The notes: generated by a model not told the origin, from the sequence alone. A stretch of 64,000 nt of DNA from Desulfofustis sp. PB-SRB1 (GCA_016722945.1 JAEQMT010000010.1:761765-825764); one strand, 5' to 3'. Positions 46,342-55,978 are shown, numbered from the stretch's first letter. Translations and numbers: made by a program.

Positions 46342-46900
46342 TGAGGCCAATCGCCGTATCGAGCAGTTTCCATGCCCGCGGGCTGGCAAACAGCGGCCGC
46401 AATAGTCTTGCCCCGTAGCCCAGGGTGAAGAAAAAGAGAAACGAACCGCTCACTCCGCCCAGAAAGAAAAAGAGTCTCTGTTCCGCATACTGGGTGGAAA
46501 CCGCCCCGAACAGCACCACCGTATCGAGATAGACGTGCGGATTGAGCCAGGTCAATGCCAGGCAGGTACCAATTGCCGGCAGCAGGGCGCCGCCTTCTCC
46601 GGCCGGAGCAAGGGTCTGATTCTTGGAGATGGCTGAATAGAAACTAATCATCCCGTAGGTGAACAAAAAAAGCGCCCCGCCGTAGCGGGCAATGGTTTCA
46701 AGCCAGGGGTTGGCAGTGATCAGAAAGGAAAAGCCGGAAACCCCGACCGCCATCAGGATGGCGTCGGAAAGTGCGCAGAGCAGGCAGATGACAAAGACAT
46801 GCCGGCGCTTGAGTCCCTGTTTGAGGACAAAGGCGTTTTGCGAGCCGATTACGATGATGAGGCTGAGGCCCAGCGACAGCCCGGCCCAGAATGCACTCAT
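46292..46900 (-). CDS. LysE/ArgO-family amino acid exporter
   Basis: Inner-membrane exporter of 202 residues with five to six helices. The N-terminus GLSLGLSLIIVIGSQNAFVLKQGLKRRH (quoted in part as VIGSQNAFVLKQGLKRRH) is the ArgO/LysE signature; LTWLNPHVYLDTVVLFG contains the NPH motif. It starts 3 bases after dppC of peptide system 1 and is probably co-transcribed. It would export basic amino acids when peptide import overfills the cell (inference). Confidence 0.9.
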   Translation of the reverse strand: MSAFWAGLSLGLSLIIVIGSQNAFVLKQGLKRRHVFVICLLCALSDAILMAVGVSGFSFLITANPWLETIARYGGALFLFTYGMISFYSAISKNQTLAPAGEGGALLPAIGTCLALTWLNPHVYLDTVVLFGAVSTQYAEQRLFFFLGGVSGSFLFFFTLGYGARLLRPLFASPRAWKLLDTAIGLIMWTIGYSLIFGISHQ

Positions 46901-46903
46901 AAT

Positions 46904-47776
46904 TTAGAGCTTCGGGTTGAGCTCTTCGCGCAGCCAGTCGGCGAACAGGTTGATGCCCACCACCATGGCGATCAGGGTCAGGCCGGGGAAGAGCACCATC
47001 CACCACATGCCGGCATAGATATAGTTCTTGCCGATAGCGATCATCATCCCCAGCGAGGGTTCGGTAAGGGGCACGCCGACGCCCAGAAAACTCAAGGTTG
47101 CCTCCAGCATGATAACCACCGCCATATCCACCGCCATCACCACGAAGATGGGGGGTAGGGCGTTGGGCAGGATATGTCTGAACAGGATACGAAAATCGCG
47201 GGCGCCGCTGGCGATGGCCGCCGTCACATAGGGGTAGTTCTTGATCTCCAGCACTGAGCCGCGGATGGTACGGGCGTATTTCACCCAGTCGGCAATGCAG
47301 ATAGCCAGGATAACCGTACCCAGCCCGCGGCTTTCGAACATGCCCAGCAGCAGTACCGCGATCAGGGTGGTGGAGAAGGCAAACACGGTATCGGCGGCCC
47401 GCATGATGAAGGCATCCAGCAGACCGCCGTAATAGGCACCCAACATGCCCAGAACGATGCCGATGATCGAGGAGATTGTGACCACCGAAACGGAGACGAT
47501 CAGCGAGGTGCGCAGTCCATAGAGAATGGTGGATAAAATTCCTCTGCCCTGATCATCGGTGCCCAGCGGGAACGCGTTCATCCCGCCGTCCATCCACGAC
47601 GGCGGCAACAGGAAGTTGGCAAGATCCACCGAGGCGAGATCATAAGGGTTCATGGGCGCCAGCATTCCGGCAAACAGCGCGCAAAACAGAAAACAGAGAA
47701 GGATGATCAAGCCCAGGATGGCCGATGGATCACCCAGAAAAGAGTGCATACGCCGCGATTGCATGATCGTTTTCAT
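46904..47776 (-). CDS. dppC: Peptide ABC transporter permease DppC (system 1)
   Basis: 290-residue inner-membrane permease with an N-terminal helix, a long periplasmic loop containing FPLGTDDQGRGILSTILYG and five further helices, plus the ATPase-contact loop ASGARDFRILFRHILPNALPP. The ATG at 47776 has a GGTGGA site; the frame opens with a GTG at 47785. It follows dppB directly and precedes lysE. Confidence 0.9.
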   Translation of the reverse strand: MKTIMQSRRMHSFLGDPSAILGLIILLCFLFCALFAGMLAPMNPYDLASVDLANFLLPPSWMDGGMNAFPLGTDDQGRGILSTILYGLRTSLIVSVSVVTISSIIGIVLGMLGAYYGGLLDAFIMRAADTVFAFSTTLIAVLLLGMFESRGLGTVILAICIADWVKYARTIRGSVLEIKNYPYVTAAIASGARDFRILFRHILPNALPPIFVVMAVDMAVVIMLEATLSFLGVGVPLTEPSLGMMIAIGKNYIYAGMWWMVLFPGLTLIAMVVGINLFADWLREELNPKL

Positions 47777-47785
47777 AGCGTCCAC

Positions 47786-48751
47786 CTAATCGAAGCGAAT
47801 GCGCGGGTTCAAAAATGCATAAAGCACGTCCACCAGAATATTGATGGTGAGAATGATGAACGCGGCCAGCATGATGTAGGTGACCACCACCGGATGGTCG
47901 GTCTCGAAAATCGAAGTGAGCAGCAGATTGCCCATCCCCGGCCATTGGAAAATGGTCTCGGTGACGATGGAAAAGGCGATCAGCTCACCAAAGGAAAGCC
48001 CGGTGATGGTGACGATGGGGATCATCACGTTGCGCAGGGCGTGTTTGAGCACCACCGTGTGCGGCGCAAGCCCCTTCGCCCAGGCGGTTTTGATGTATTC
48101 TTCCGAGAGGGTCTCGCGCATGCCCGCCCGGGTAAGTCGAATCAGCACCGCCAACTGATAGCCTGACAGGGTAAGGGCCGGTAGAATTATGTGATACCAG
48201 CCCGAAGCGGTGAGCAGCCCAGTGCGCCAGAAGCCGATCTGCACGGTGTCGCCCCGGCCAAAAGAGGGCATCAGTCCCAGGTAGACGGAAAACGCCATGA
48301 CCAGAAGAATACCGATCAAAAAGGTGGGGATCGATATGCCAAAGAGCGAGCCTGCCATAATGATCCGGCTGAGCCAGCCCCGTGGTTTGATGGATACCAC
48401 GACCCCCAGCCCGACCCCCAGCACAAATGAGATGGAGATGGCCACCAGAGCCAGCTCGAAGGTGGCCGGAAAACGCTCCAGAATCATTCTCAAGGCACTG
48501 ATCTGCGACACATAGGACTTGCCGAAATCACCCTGAACGGCGCCACCCAGAAAACTCAAGTATTGCACATACACCGGCCGATCCAACCCGTAGGCGACGC
48601 GCACCTGCTCACGCTCTTCCTGGGTGGCATATTTGCCCGCCAGCATCAACACCGGATCGCCGGTGTAGCGAAACATGACGAAACACACCATGGAGACGGC
48701 AAGCAAGACGATAATGCCCTGCAGCAGTCGTCTGATCAGGTAGGTGGCCAT
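47786..48751 (-). CDS. dppB: Peptide ABC transporter permease DppB (system 1)
   Basis: 321-residue permease with six helices. N-terminal YLIRRLLQGIIVLLAVSMVCF, the EYIKTAWAKGLAPHTVVLKHALRN contact loop (quoted in part as TAWAKGLAPHTVVLKHALRN), and the closing ADFLYA-like DVLYAFLNPRIR mark the DppB type. It is separated from dppA by a 67-base gap with a hairpin. Confidence 0.92.
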   Translation of the reverse strand: MATYLIRRLLQGIIVLLAVSMVCFVMFRYTGDPVLMLAGKYATQEEREQVRVAYGLDRPVYVQYLSFLGGAVQGDFGKSYVSQISALRMILERFPATFELALVAISISFVLGVGLGVVVSIKPRGWLSRIIMAGSLFGISIPTFLIGILLVMAFSVYLGLMPSFGRGDTVQIGFWRTGLLTASGWYHIILPALTLSGYQLAVLIRLTRAGMRETLSEEYIKTAWAKGLAPHTVVLKHALRNVMIPIVTITGLSFGELIAFSIVTETIFQWPGMGNLLLTSIFETDHPVVVTYIMLAAFIILTINILVDVLYAFLNPRIRFD

Positions 48752-48770
48752 TTGCTTGTCTGTTATTGTC

Positions 48771-48797
48771 GGCGGAAGTCTTTAATCGGCTCCCGCC
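48771..48797 (-). terminator. Hairpin between dppA and dppB (system 1)
   Basis: On the - strand GGCGGGAG pairs with CTTCCGCC over eight positions (one G-U pair), loop about 11 bases. It follows the dppA stop by about 20 bases. No T-run follows, so mRNA protection with reduced read-through is more likely than full termination. Confidence 0.45.
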
Positions 48798-48818
48798 TTT
48801 CTGGATATCTTAGCAGTG

Positions 48819-50339
48819 TTACTTGATTTCCTTAACCACAACCCACCGATCAGAACGCGGCATAAAGGTGATGTCCTTGTCCTTCACCACGGCGAACAGA
48901 TCCTGCTGATAGTGCAGCGGGATCCATGCCACATCGGCCACCGACTGGCGGTTGATGGCCTGCAGGGCGGCCTCACGCTCGGCCCGGTCAATAATCGAGG
49001 ACGAGGCGATAATGGCTTCGTCGATCCCGGCATCGGAAAAGACCGCACCGTTGTACACGCCCATGCCCTTGGCATCGTCGGGGGTGTGCAGCAGTTTCTC
49101 GGCTGAGCGGCCGAAATCAAAGGAGCCGTCGAACCAGCCGATCAGATAGAACCGATGCTTTTTGTCGGCCAGCTCATCGAAGAAGATCGATTTGGGTTTC
49201 ACATCCAGGGTGACGTCGAGACCGATCTTGGCCAGATACTTGGCTACCGCCTCACAGATTTTCTCATCATTCACGTAGCGGTCGTTGGGGCCGGCGATGG
49301 TGATGGGGAATCCATCGGGATAGCCCGCCTCGGCCAGCAGTTGTTTGGCCTTTTCCGGGTCGTAGTCCAGCCGCTTGATGGAGGCGTCATAGCCGATGGT
49401 GGGCGGATCGGGAATCTGATGGGCAAGGGTCGCCTGGCCGCTCATCACTTTTTCGATAATCTCTTCCTCGTTGATGGCCATGGCGATTGCCTGGCGCACC
49501 CTGAGATCGGCAAAGGGGGTGTCGGCCATGTTGCTGATGTCCATATAGATAGCGCGCCGTGCCGGCTGTGAGATCACCTCCACGTGATCCATAGCCTTGA
49601 CTCGCTCATAGAGATTAACCGGAACCCCGTTGACGATGTCCACCTGCTTGCCGGCCAGGGCGGCAAAGCGGGTGGATTCCTCGGTAATGGGACGCATGTC
49701 CACTACCTGATAGGTGGGAGCCCCTTCCCAGTAATCGGGGTTGGCAATCAGCCGGACATAGGAGCCTTTCACCCACTCATCGAGTTTGTAGGCACCGGTG
49801 CCGATGGGCATGGTGTTATAGTCGCCGTCATCACGGTCGGCGGAGGATTCGGCATCGACGATGAAATTCTGATGCATGGTCTCGGCGAACCAGGGCACCG
49901 GTTTGACGGTGGTGAAAATCACCGTGTAATCATCTGGAGTCTCGATGGACGCGATGGAATTGGCGATATTGAGCAGCTTGGAGTATTTCGGGTCTTTCAT
50001 GCGCTCGAAGGTAAACTTGACGTCGGCACTGGTGAAATCGTTGCCGTTGTGAAATTTCACCCCTTCACGCAGATCAAATTTCCAGGTGAGGTCATCGACC
50101 CGTTCCCAGGAGGTGGCCAGGGCCGGAACCAGGGCGCCTTCCGGGGCCTTACGCTGGAGCAGTCCATCGAAGAAGTTGGACATGTAGGAAAGGTTGGCGT
50201 CCGATGAATAGGCATGCGGATTCATCGACTTGGGCGGGGCATCGGTGGCGATCACCAGTTCCGCCTTGGCCAGAGCCAGGGCCGGCAGGGCGGCCAGGGC
50301 CAGGGTGAGCAGCGGGACAACGAACAACTTTCTCATCAT
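48819..50339 (-). CDS. dppA: Peptide ABC transporter substrate-binding protein (system 1)
   Basis: 506-residue family 5 binding protein with an N-terminal signal peptide (LFVVPLLTLALAALPALALA). The family motif is VPALATSWERVDDLTWKFDLREGVKFHNG (quoted in part as LATSWERVDDLTWKFDLREG). A strong aaggagg ribosome site precedes the double ATG. It lies after the two ATPase genes, unlike the usual dppABCDF order. The ligand is a peptide or opine by family inference; the neighbouring M20 peptidase supports a peptide. Confidence 0.9.
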   Translation of the reverse strand: MMRKLFVVPLLTLALAALPALALAKAELVIATDAPPKSMNPHAYSSDANLSYMSNFFDGLLQRKAPEGALVPALATSWERVDDLTWKFDLREGVKFHNGNDFTSADVKFTFERMKDPKYSKLLNIANSIASIETPDDYTVIFTTVKPVPWFAETMHQNFIVDAESSADRDDGDYNTMPIGTGAYKLDEWVKGSYVRLIANPDYWEGAPTYQVVDMRPITEESTRFAALAGKQVDIVNGVPVNLYERVKAMDHVEVISQPARRAIYMDISNMADTPFADLRVRQAIAMAINEEEIIEKVMSGQATLAHQIPDPPTIGYDASIKRLDYDPEKAKQLLAEAGYPDGFPITIAGPNDRYVNDEKICEAVAKYLAKIGLDVTLDVKPKSIFFDELADKKHRFYLIGWFDGSFDFGRSAEKLLHTPDDAKGMGVYNGAVFSDAGIDEAIIASSSIIDRAEREAALQAINRQSVADVAWIPLHYQQDLFAVVKDKDITFMPRSDRWVVVKEIK

Positions 50340-50368
50340 GGTTCCTCCTTGTGTGATGATATGGCGGG

Positions 50369-51364
50369 TTATTCGAGCGGATGCTCGGGGTATAAATGGC
50401 AGGCGACCAGATGCTGCTCACCTGCCGGTTGAAACCGTGGTTCCTCTGTATCACATATCGCCATGCGATGCGGGCAGCGGGTATGAAACCGGCAGCCGGA
50501 CGGCGGGTTGATCGGGCTTGGCACATCGCCGGTGAGGATAATCCGCTGTTTCTCACGGCCCGGATCCGCCACCGGGGCGGCGGCCAACAGCGCCCGGGTG
50601 TACGGGTGCTTTGGCGCATGATAGAGCGGCCGGTACGGCGCCTGCTCGATGATCTTGCCCAGATACATCACCATGATGCGGTCGCAGAGATATTCGATCA
50701 CGGCCAGATCATGGGAGATGATGATCAGTGACAAATCAAACTCCTCTTTCAAGGCGAGCAGCAGATTGATGATCTGTGCCTGGATCGACACATCGAGCGC
50801 CGACACCGGTTCATCGCCGATGATGATGGAGGGCCCCAGAGCAAGAGCCCGGGCAATACCGATGCGCTGGCGCTGACCCCCGGAAAATTCGTGCGGGTAG
50901 CGGCGCCCCTGTTCGGGGGAGAGTCCCACTGCTTCCAGCAGGTAGGCGATGCGTTTTTTCCGTTCAGCCCCGGTAAAGACCCCGTGTACGTCCATGGGGT
51001 CGGCCAGGATCTGGTTCACCGTCATGCGCGGGTTGAGCGATGAGTAGGGATCCTGGAAGATAAGCTGGATGGTACGCCGGTACCGCTGCCAGTCACGGCG
51101 GCCAAACGAGCTGATGTCTCGCCCCTGAAATGAGATAGTGCCGCCGGTGACCGGGGTAAGTCCCATCACTGCCATCCCGGCGGTGGTTTTGCCGCAGCCC
51201 GACTCGCCGACAATACCCAGGGTTTCGCCCTGTTTGAGATGAAAATCAACCCCGTCCACGGCAAAGACATGGCCCACGGTGCGCGACAGAACCCCTTTCT
51301 TAATGGGGAAATGAACCTCCAGCCCCTGTGCGGTGAGCAGTGTTTCAGCCATCTTGTTTGTCAT
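50369..51364 (-). CDS. dppF: Peptide ABC transporter ATPase DppF (system 1)
   Basis: Nucleotide-binding subunit of 331 residues with Walker [10 protein letters not shown], signature [15 protein letters not shown] and Walker [20 protein letters not shown], plus the C-terminal oligopeptide domain with the cysteine cluster [15 protein letters not shown] that binds an iron-sulfur cluster in relatives. The frame opens at 51490, deep in dppD; an ATG at 51364 overlapping dppD by 20 bases is preferred, with 51352 possible. Confidence 0.9.
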   Translation of the reverse strand: MTNKMAETLLTAQGLEVHFPIKKGVLSRTVGHVFAVDGVDFHLKQGETLGIVGESGCGKTTAGMAVMGLTPVTGGTISFQGRDISSFGRRDWQRYRRTIQLIFQDPYSSLNPRMTVNQILADPMDVHGVFTGAERKKRIAYLLEAVGLSPEQGRRYPHEFSGGQRQRIGIARALALGPSIIIGDEPVSALDVSIQAQIINLLLALKEEFDLSLIIISHDLAVIEYLCDRIMVMYLGKIIEQAPYRPLYHAPKHPYTRALLAAAPVADPGREKQRIILTGDVPSPINPPSGCRFHTRCPHRMAICDTEEPRFQPAGEQHLVACHLYPEHPLE

Positions 51365-52349
51365 CGATATGGAGCCAGCAGCGCACCGAATGGGTGCCCT
51401 CCACCGGCGCCAAAGGCGGCAATTGTGCCGCGCAGATCTCCATGGCATGGGTGCACCGTGGACGAAAGGCGCAGCCCGTGCCGATCTCATAGAGGCTCGG
51501 CACCATGCCTTTTATTTCCTCAAGCTTCTGCCTGCCGCTGTCACCGCGGCTGCCAAGCACCGGAATCGAGTTGAGCAGCCCATGCGTGTAGGGATGCAGC
51601 GGATTGCTGAACAGCGATGCGGTGTCGGCCTGTTCCACCACCCGACCGGCGTACATCACCACCACCTTCTCGGAAATCTCGGCAATCACCCCCAGATCGT
51701 GGGTAATAATCTGAATGGAGGTGTCAAATTCATCCCGGAGTTTGAGCATCAGATCAAGAATCTGCGCCTGTACGGTTACGTCCAAGGCGGTGGTGGGCTC
51801 GTCGGCGATCAGCAGTTCCGGGTCGCAGGCCAGGGCCATGGCAATCATCGCCCGTTGTCGCATCCCGCCGGAGAGTTGATGGGGATATTCGTCCAGGCGG
51901 CGGCGGGGCGCCGGGATCTGCACCCGGGTGAGCATCTCTTCGGCGGCGTCGCGGGCATCACCACGGCTCATCTTCTTGTGCAGCCGAAACATCTCGCCGA
52001 TCTGATCACCGATGGTGTAGACCGGGTTGAGCGAGGTCATCGGCTCCTGAAAGATCATGGCGATACGGTTGCCGCGGATGCGGCGCATCTTTTTCTGCGA
52101 CAGCTTTACCAGATCGAGATCGTCAAATAATATGGAGCCGGCCACGATCCTGCCGGGCGGCTCGGGAACAATGCGCATGATGGAGGAGGCGGTAACGCTC
52201 TTGCCGCACCCCGACTCACCGACAATGCCCACCGCCTGGCCTTTTTCGATACGATACGAAACCCCGTCAACGGCCCGCGCCACCCCCTCGAAGGTAAAGA
52301 AATGGGTGCACAGATCACGCACCTCCAGCAGTGGGGCTGCCGCACTCAT
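51345..52349 (-). CDS. dppD: Peptide ABC transporter ATPase DppD (system 1)
   Basis: 334-residue nucleotide-binding subunit with Walker [10 protein letters not shown], signature [15 protein letters not shown], Walker [16 protein letters not shown] and the C-terminal cysteine motif [14 protein letters not shown]. It overlaps the M20 peptidase gene by 4 bases (ATGA) at its start and dppF at its end, so the unit is tightly coupled. Together with DppF it energises DppBC. Confidence 0.92.
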   Translation of the reverse strand: MSAAAPLLEVRDLCTHFFTFEGVARAVDGVSYRIEKGQAVGIVGESGCGKSVTASSIMRIVPEPPGRIVAGSILFDDLDLVKLSQKKMRRIRGNRIAMIFQEPMTSLNPVYTIGDQIGEMFRLHKKMSRGDARDAAEEMLTRVQIPAPRRRLDEYPHQLSGGMRQRAMIAMALACDPELLIADEPTTALDVTVQAQILDLMLKLRDEFDTSIQIITHDLGVIAEISEKVVVMYAGRVVEQADTASLFSNPLHPYTHGLLNSIPVLGSRGDSGRQKLEEIKGMVPSLYEIGTGCAFRPRCTHAMEICAAQLPPLAPVEGTHSVRCWLHIDDKQDG

Positions 52350-53449
52350 GGGCTCCCCCCCACCTCGGTGAGAAATCGGTCCAGGCAGTCATAGCAGTGA
52401 AAGAAACTTTCCAGCACGATATGCTCCTGATCGGTGTGTTGCGACATCTCGCCGTCACCTCCCCAGATTACCCCGGGAATGCCTTTTGTGCTGAAATGGC
52501 GGGCATCGGAGGCGCCGTGTTCAAAGCCGATCCGGGGATTGCCCGCATGTTGTACCAGCAAATCGAGGTAGGGGGAAGTACCCCCGTCAAAAATTCCTCC
52601 GGTTTCAAGCACCGTAACGTCTGACTGGACGGCGGCGCGAATGGATGCAATAATCTCATCGGCATCGTCGTGATCGGTATAGCGGATGTCGAAAGTGGCG
52701 GTGGCCGTCTCCGGCACAATATTGGTAGAGCCGTTACCGGCCCGGCACTTGGTGAGCACCGCCGTCTTGTGCCAGTGATCGTCGCTGGTGGGGGCAAAAA
52801 GGGTGCGGATCCGCTGATAGTCATCGGCCAGGATGGTAAACCCGTTTTTCCCCAGCCACGGCCTGGCGGCATGGGCGGCGCGCCCGGTGGCGGTAAGTTT
52901 AAGCAGGATCGTGCCCTTCTCCTTGGTGACAATCAGATCGGGCCTGCCGCCATCGATGGCGATAAAAAAATCAGCCGACAAATCCCTGGCCAGATGGGCG
53001 GCGCCGCTAAACCCGCCCAACTCCTCATCACCGGTGATCACCAGGCCGAAGGCCATATCCCGTTGCTCTTTGCCCGCCGCCCGCAACCGGGCAAGATGCT
53101 CTTTAAAGAGCACCAGCGACAGCACCGCCGCGTATTTGTCATCGATGGCGCCGCGACCATAGAGGCTGCCGTTTACCAGACGCGGTTCAAACTGCGCGGG
53201 ATCGTTCACCTCCACCACATCAAAATGGGTCAGTAGCAGCACCCGGGCAAAACCGTCTTGGGGCAACACGGTGATTGCCGGCGCCTGGTTATGCTCATGC
53301 CGATCATAAGAGATAGCAAAGGAGTCAAGCCAATCACCAATAACCCCGGCACATCGATTGATCTCAGCAGGGCGCGAATGCACTGAGGCAATGCGGATGA
53401 GCGTCTCGGTAAGCTCGATTAGTTCGTCTTGTATACGCGGTAAAACCAT
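52346..53449 (-). CDS. M20-family metallopeptidase
   Basis: 367-residue dinuclear zinc peptidase or amidohydrolase, cytosolic. Motifs: [10 protein letters not shown] (metal His and catalytic Asp), [12 protein letters not shown] (bridging Asp), TGDEELGG (catalytic and metal Glu) and a C-terminal His in [12 protein letters not shown]. It opens the peptide import unit M20-dppD-dppF-dppA-dppB-dppC-lysE, so it likely cleaves the imported dipeptides. Substrate is inferred from context. A structured leader lies upstream (53493-53586). Confidence 0.88.
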   Translation of the reverse strand: MVLPRIQDELIELTETLIRIASVHSRPAEINRCAGVIGDWLDSFAISYDRHEHNQAPAITVLPQDGFARVLLLTHFDVVEVNDPAQFEPRLVNGSLYGRGAIDDKYAAVLSLVLFKEHLARLRAAGKEQRDMAFGLVITGDEELGGFSGAAHLARDLSADFFIAIDGGRPDLIVTKEKGTILLKLTATGRAAHAARPWLGKNGFTILADDYQRIRTLFAPTSDDHWHKTAVLTKCRAGNGSTNIVPETATATFDIRYTDHDDADEIIASIRAAVQSDVTVLETGGIFDGGTSPYLDLLVQHAGNPRIGFEHGASDARHFSTKGIPGVIWGGDGEMSQHTDQEHIVLESFFHCYDCLDRFLTEVGGSP

Positions 53450-53948
53450 AACTATCCAAGGGGTAATGCGGTCAATAAGAAGGGGAGCTACAGCCTATGC
53501 AAGGGTTCAACGACGGCCCGCGGCCACGCGGGACACCTCGATCCGCATAGGCAAACCGCAGATGTCATACCCCTTTACGCGGGGTAATTCAAATAAAAAA
53601 CCACGAAAGAGCCGGCAATGACGGTTGAGAGAAGAGGTGGAACGCCGGCCAACAATTCCCTCTGTTTTTTGGAGCCTTGGAAAATTAGGATGTTCTTCTG
53701 AGATAAAGGGGTGAGGGAAAGTCTCTAACCTTACCTTGCAGACAACCGGCAATACCGTCACATCGTATTGCCGTATGTGTGGCGGGCGGAAAAACAAAAA
53801 TGGTGGTATGAGGTGGCCAAGGGTAATATCAATACGAAAGCTGTTTATTGCCGGTCGTGCAGAGATGCGGAGAAAGCTCGAAGAGATACGGCACAAAAAA
53901 TACACCTGGGTGGGGTAGAGAAGAAACACAGCAAAGGGAGATCCTGAC
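53450..53948. other. Divergent intergenic region between M20 unit and cyclase gene
   Basis: About 500 bases between divergent genes. The part near the M20 gene has notable symmetry (next entry). The rest shows only weak frames with no family resemblance, including one of 60 codons ending near 53918 that I do not consider a gene. Promoters of both transcripts should lie here, but I cannot place them well. Confidence 0.55.
53493..53586 (-). promoter_or_regulatory. Structured leader or operator of the M20-dpp unit
   Basis: GCCTATGC (53493-53500) pairs perfectly with GCATAGGC (53545-53552), enclosing a second stem CCCGCG/CGCGGG (53517-53532). Next to it TACCCC (53568-53573), seven bases, GGGGTA (53581-53586) forms another perfect palindrome. 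All lie 44-137 bases before the M20 start. They could be an mRNA leader structure or protein-binding sites. No known riboswitch class is recognised. Confidence 0.4.
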
Positions 53949-54761
53949 ATGAAACGCACCATATGCCATTGCAACCTGCTGCTGATTGCCCTGGTTATCA
54001 CAATTGCGGCGCATACAGCCCGAGCCAACACAGATGGACAGGCAATCGCGACGCTCACAAACTGGCAAATCGTCGATCTGACCCAGCCGTTTACCCCCGA
54101 CATGCCTATCTGGCCAGGCGACCCACTGTTTGAGCTGACACCTTGGGCGACATATGAAAACGATATGTACTTCATCAACCGCCTCTCGATTGGAGAGCAT
54201 AGCGCTACGCACTGGGGTACCCCCAACACCTTTATCAAAGGCGCCCGGAGCGCGGAGATGTTTTCGGCCCGGGAACTGGTGGTGCCGGGTGTTGTTATCG
54301 ATATTCGTGAGATCGCTCACGCGGATGCGGATTACCGGTTATCAATTGACGACGTAAAAGAGTGGGAATATAAGAATGGCACGGAAATACCCTCGGGCAG
54401 CGTGGTAATTCTGTTCACCGGCTGGCAAGACAAGTGGGATGAACCGAAAACGTTTCTGGGTATCGATGATAACAAGGTTCTGCATTGGCCGGGGTTTGGT
54501 GCGGAGACTGTTGAGTTTCTCATCGCCAACCGAGGAATCGTCGGGCTGGGTACCGACACACATGGTGCGGATCCCGGTAACGACGAGGATTTCGGCGCCA
54601 GTTTTGCCATCTACGATGTCAATGGGATGATTCTTGAATGTTTAGCCGGTCTTGACCAGTTGCCCCCTTTCGGCGCTACCCTGGTAATAGGTGGCTGGCC
54701 CATACAAGGCGGCTCCGGCAGCCCGGCACGGGTCTTCGCTTTCGTGCCTCCGGCCATGTAG
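53949..54761 (+). CDS. Exported cyclase-family (kynurenine-formamidase-like) hydrolase
   Basis: 270 residues with a signal peptide (hydrophobic core LLLIALVITIA, probable cleavage near residue 26), so periplasmic. The fold is seen in VDLTQPFTPDMPIWPGDP and GLGTDTHGADPG. The metal motif normally written HxGTHxDxPxH reads H84-S-A-T-H88-W-G90-T-P92-N-T94: both histidines are kept but the aspartate and the last histidine are replaced. Family members hydrolyse cyclic amides or N-formylkynurenine. Whether this one binds metal is open. It precedes a DJ-1/PfpI gene on the same strand. Confidence 0.8.
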   Translation: MKRTICHCNLLLIALVITIAAHTARANTDGQAIATLTNWQIVDLTQPFTPDMPIWPGDPLFELTPWATYENDMYFINRLSIGEHSATHWGTPNTFIKGARSAEMFSARELVVPGVVIDIREIAHADADYRLSIDDVKEWEYKNGTEIPSGSVVILFTGWQDKWDEPKTFLGIDDNKVLHWPGFGAETVEFLIANRGIVGLGTDTHGADPGNDEDFGASFAIYDVNGMILECLAGLDQLPPFGATLVIGGWPIQGGSGSPARVFAFVPPAM

Positions 54762-54871
54762 GCCCGCGGGGATACCACCACTTATGGAGCCGGTGTGGTA
54801 ACCGTTGGCTGTATCGAGGTGCTTAATTTGAGAGCGTTCCGGCTTTTCTTGCCGGTGGAAATATCTTGCGT

Positions 54872-55483
54872 ATGAAACAAACGATTGGTGTGGTGCTGTT
54901 TGCTGATTTTGAATTGCTTGATGTGTTTGGTCCCCTTGAGATGTTTGGTGCGGCACCTGAGCATTTCGATATTCGGCTGGTTTCTGAAAATGGGGGGAAT
55001 GTAACCAGCAGGCAGGGGCCGCAATCGGTGGTTGACCATTCTTTTGATGACGCGCCTCACCTCGATATTTTGCTGGTTCCCGGCGGGCAGGGAACGCGCC
55101 GGGAAGTTGATAACGAGGTAATGGTGTCATGGTTGAAAAGAAATGCTGAACAGGCCCACTTTGTTGCTTCGGTCTGCACCGGTAGTGCGCTGCTGGCCAA
55201 AGCCGGAGTTCTTGATGGTGCGTGTGCAACGACAAATAAGATAGCATTTGACTGGGTGGCCTCACAGGGCCCGTCGGTGATATGGAAAAAACAGGCACGG
55301 TGGGTGGAAGACGGCAGGTTTTTCACCTCATCCGGCGTATCGGCAGGCATGGATATGTCTCTTGCGCTTATCGAAAAATTACTTGGGCAAGAGGTTGCTG
55401 AAAAAATAGCTGTGTATACCGAATATGATTGGCATCGTGACCCTGATTGGGATCCGTTTGCCGCATTGCATGGTCTTGTATGA
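54872..55483 (+). CDS. DJ-1/PfpI family protein (isonitrile-hydratase-like)
   Basis: 203-residue class I glutamine-amidotransferase-like protein. The nucleophile elbow is SVCTGSALLAKAG with Cys102; the N-terminus FADFELLDVFGPLEMFG and the ILLVPGGQGTR strand are as in isonitrile hydratases and the N-terminal half of AraC-type GATase1 regulators. There is no DNA-binding domain, so it is an enzyme or chaperone rather than a regulator. The ATG at 54872 is preferred over a TTG at 54866. Substrate unknown. Confidence 0.82.
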   Translation: MKQTIGVVLFADFELLDVFGPLEMFGAAPEHFDIRLVSENGGNVTSRQGPQSVVDHSFDDAPHLDILLVPGGQGTRREVDNEVMVSWLKRNAEQAHFVASVCTGSALLAKAGVLDGACATTNKIAFDWVASQGPSVIWKKQARWVEDGRFFTSSGVSAGMDMSLALIEKLLGQEVAEKIAVYTEYDWHRDPDWDPFAALHGLV

Positions 55484-55560
55484 ATAGTGAACCTGCTTGA
55501 TTTGACGAGTTTTCTAATTGGTGAGGCTCAGGGCCACTATCAGAATCGACTACGAACTAT

Positions 55561-55860
55561 CTACATTTCTTGATTGAACGAATAAATGGGCCGGGCGCAG
55601 TCGGAGCGATATCGTTCGCGCAGCCCTAAGGCGCCGGCTTCGCACAGCTCGTTTTGAAAACCTCCGAAAACGCACTTTTTTACACGGTGCTCAATGCATA
55701 CAAGGTGGGGCGTGATCCGCCCTGCTTGCCGGGCACGAATCAGATAAACACTTGTGAAAAGGTGATTACATTGGGTAATAGTCTGCCGAAAGAGGGAGGC
55801 GGGCGATACGTGTCTGCCTAAGACAGTGAAAATGACTACCACATTCCGGCAAATATGCAT
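55561..55860 (-). other. Possible small gene or gene remnant
   Basis: A 99-codon frame on the - strand in a 495-base gap without other genes. The second half reads like protein (CIEHRVKKCVFGGF, LRERYRSDCARPIYSF) with four cysteines and balanced composition; the first half does not, and no ribosome site is evident. I recognise no family. It may be the 3' remnant of a lost gene or a chance frame. Confidence 0.2.
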
Positions 55861-55928
55861 GATGTGGTATGAGGCGTGCGGGGTAAGGGTTGTGCCCGCT
55901 CGGCTGTGAGCGGCTGCCGTGATGGCCG

Positions 55929-55946
55929 TTGTTTTGTGGAAAACAA
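55929..55946. promoter_or_regulatory. Palindrome upstream of dppA of system 2
   Basis: TTGTTTT (55929-55935), GTGG, AAAACAA (55940-55946): perfect 7-bp arms with a 4-base centre, 33 bases before the dppA start. The position suits an operator or a leader hairpin. No regulator gene is adjacent. Confidence 0.4.
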
Positions 55947-55978
55947 TACAACCCGGTGAACAATGAAAGGAGAGGATT

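Noticed and set aside
53507-54238. 243-codon - strand frame over the cyclase gene start
   Set aside because: Overlaps a gene with a signal peptide and recognisable fold; its translation looks like antisense and has no domain.
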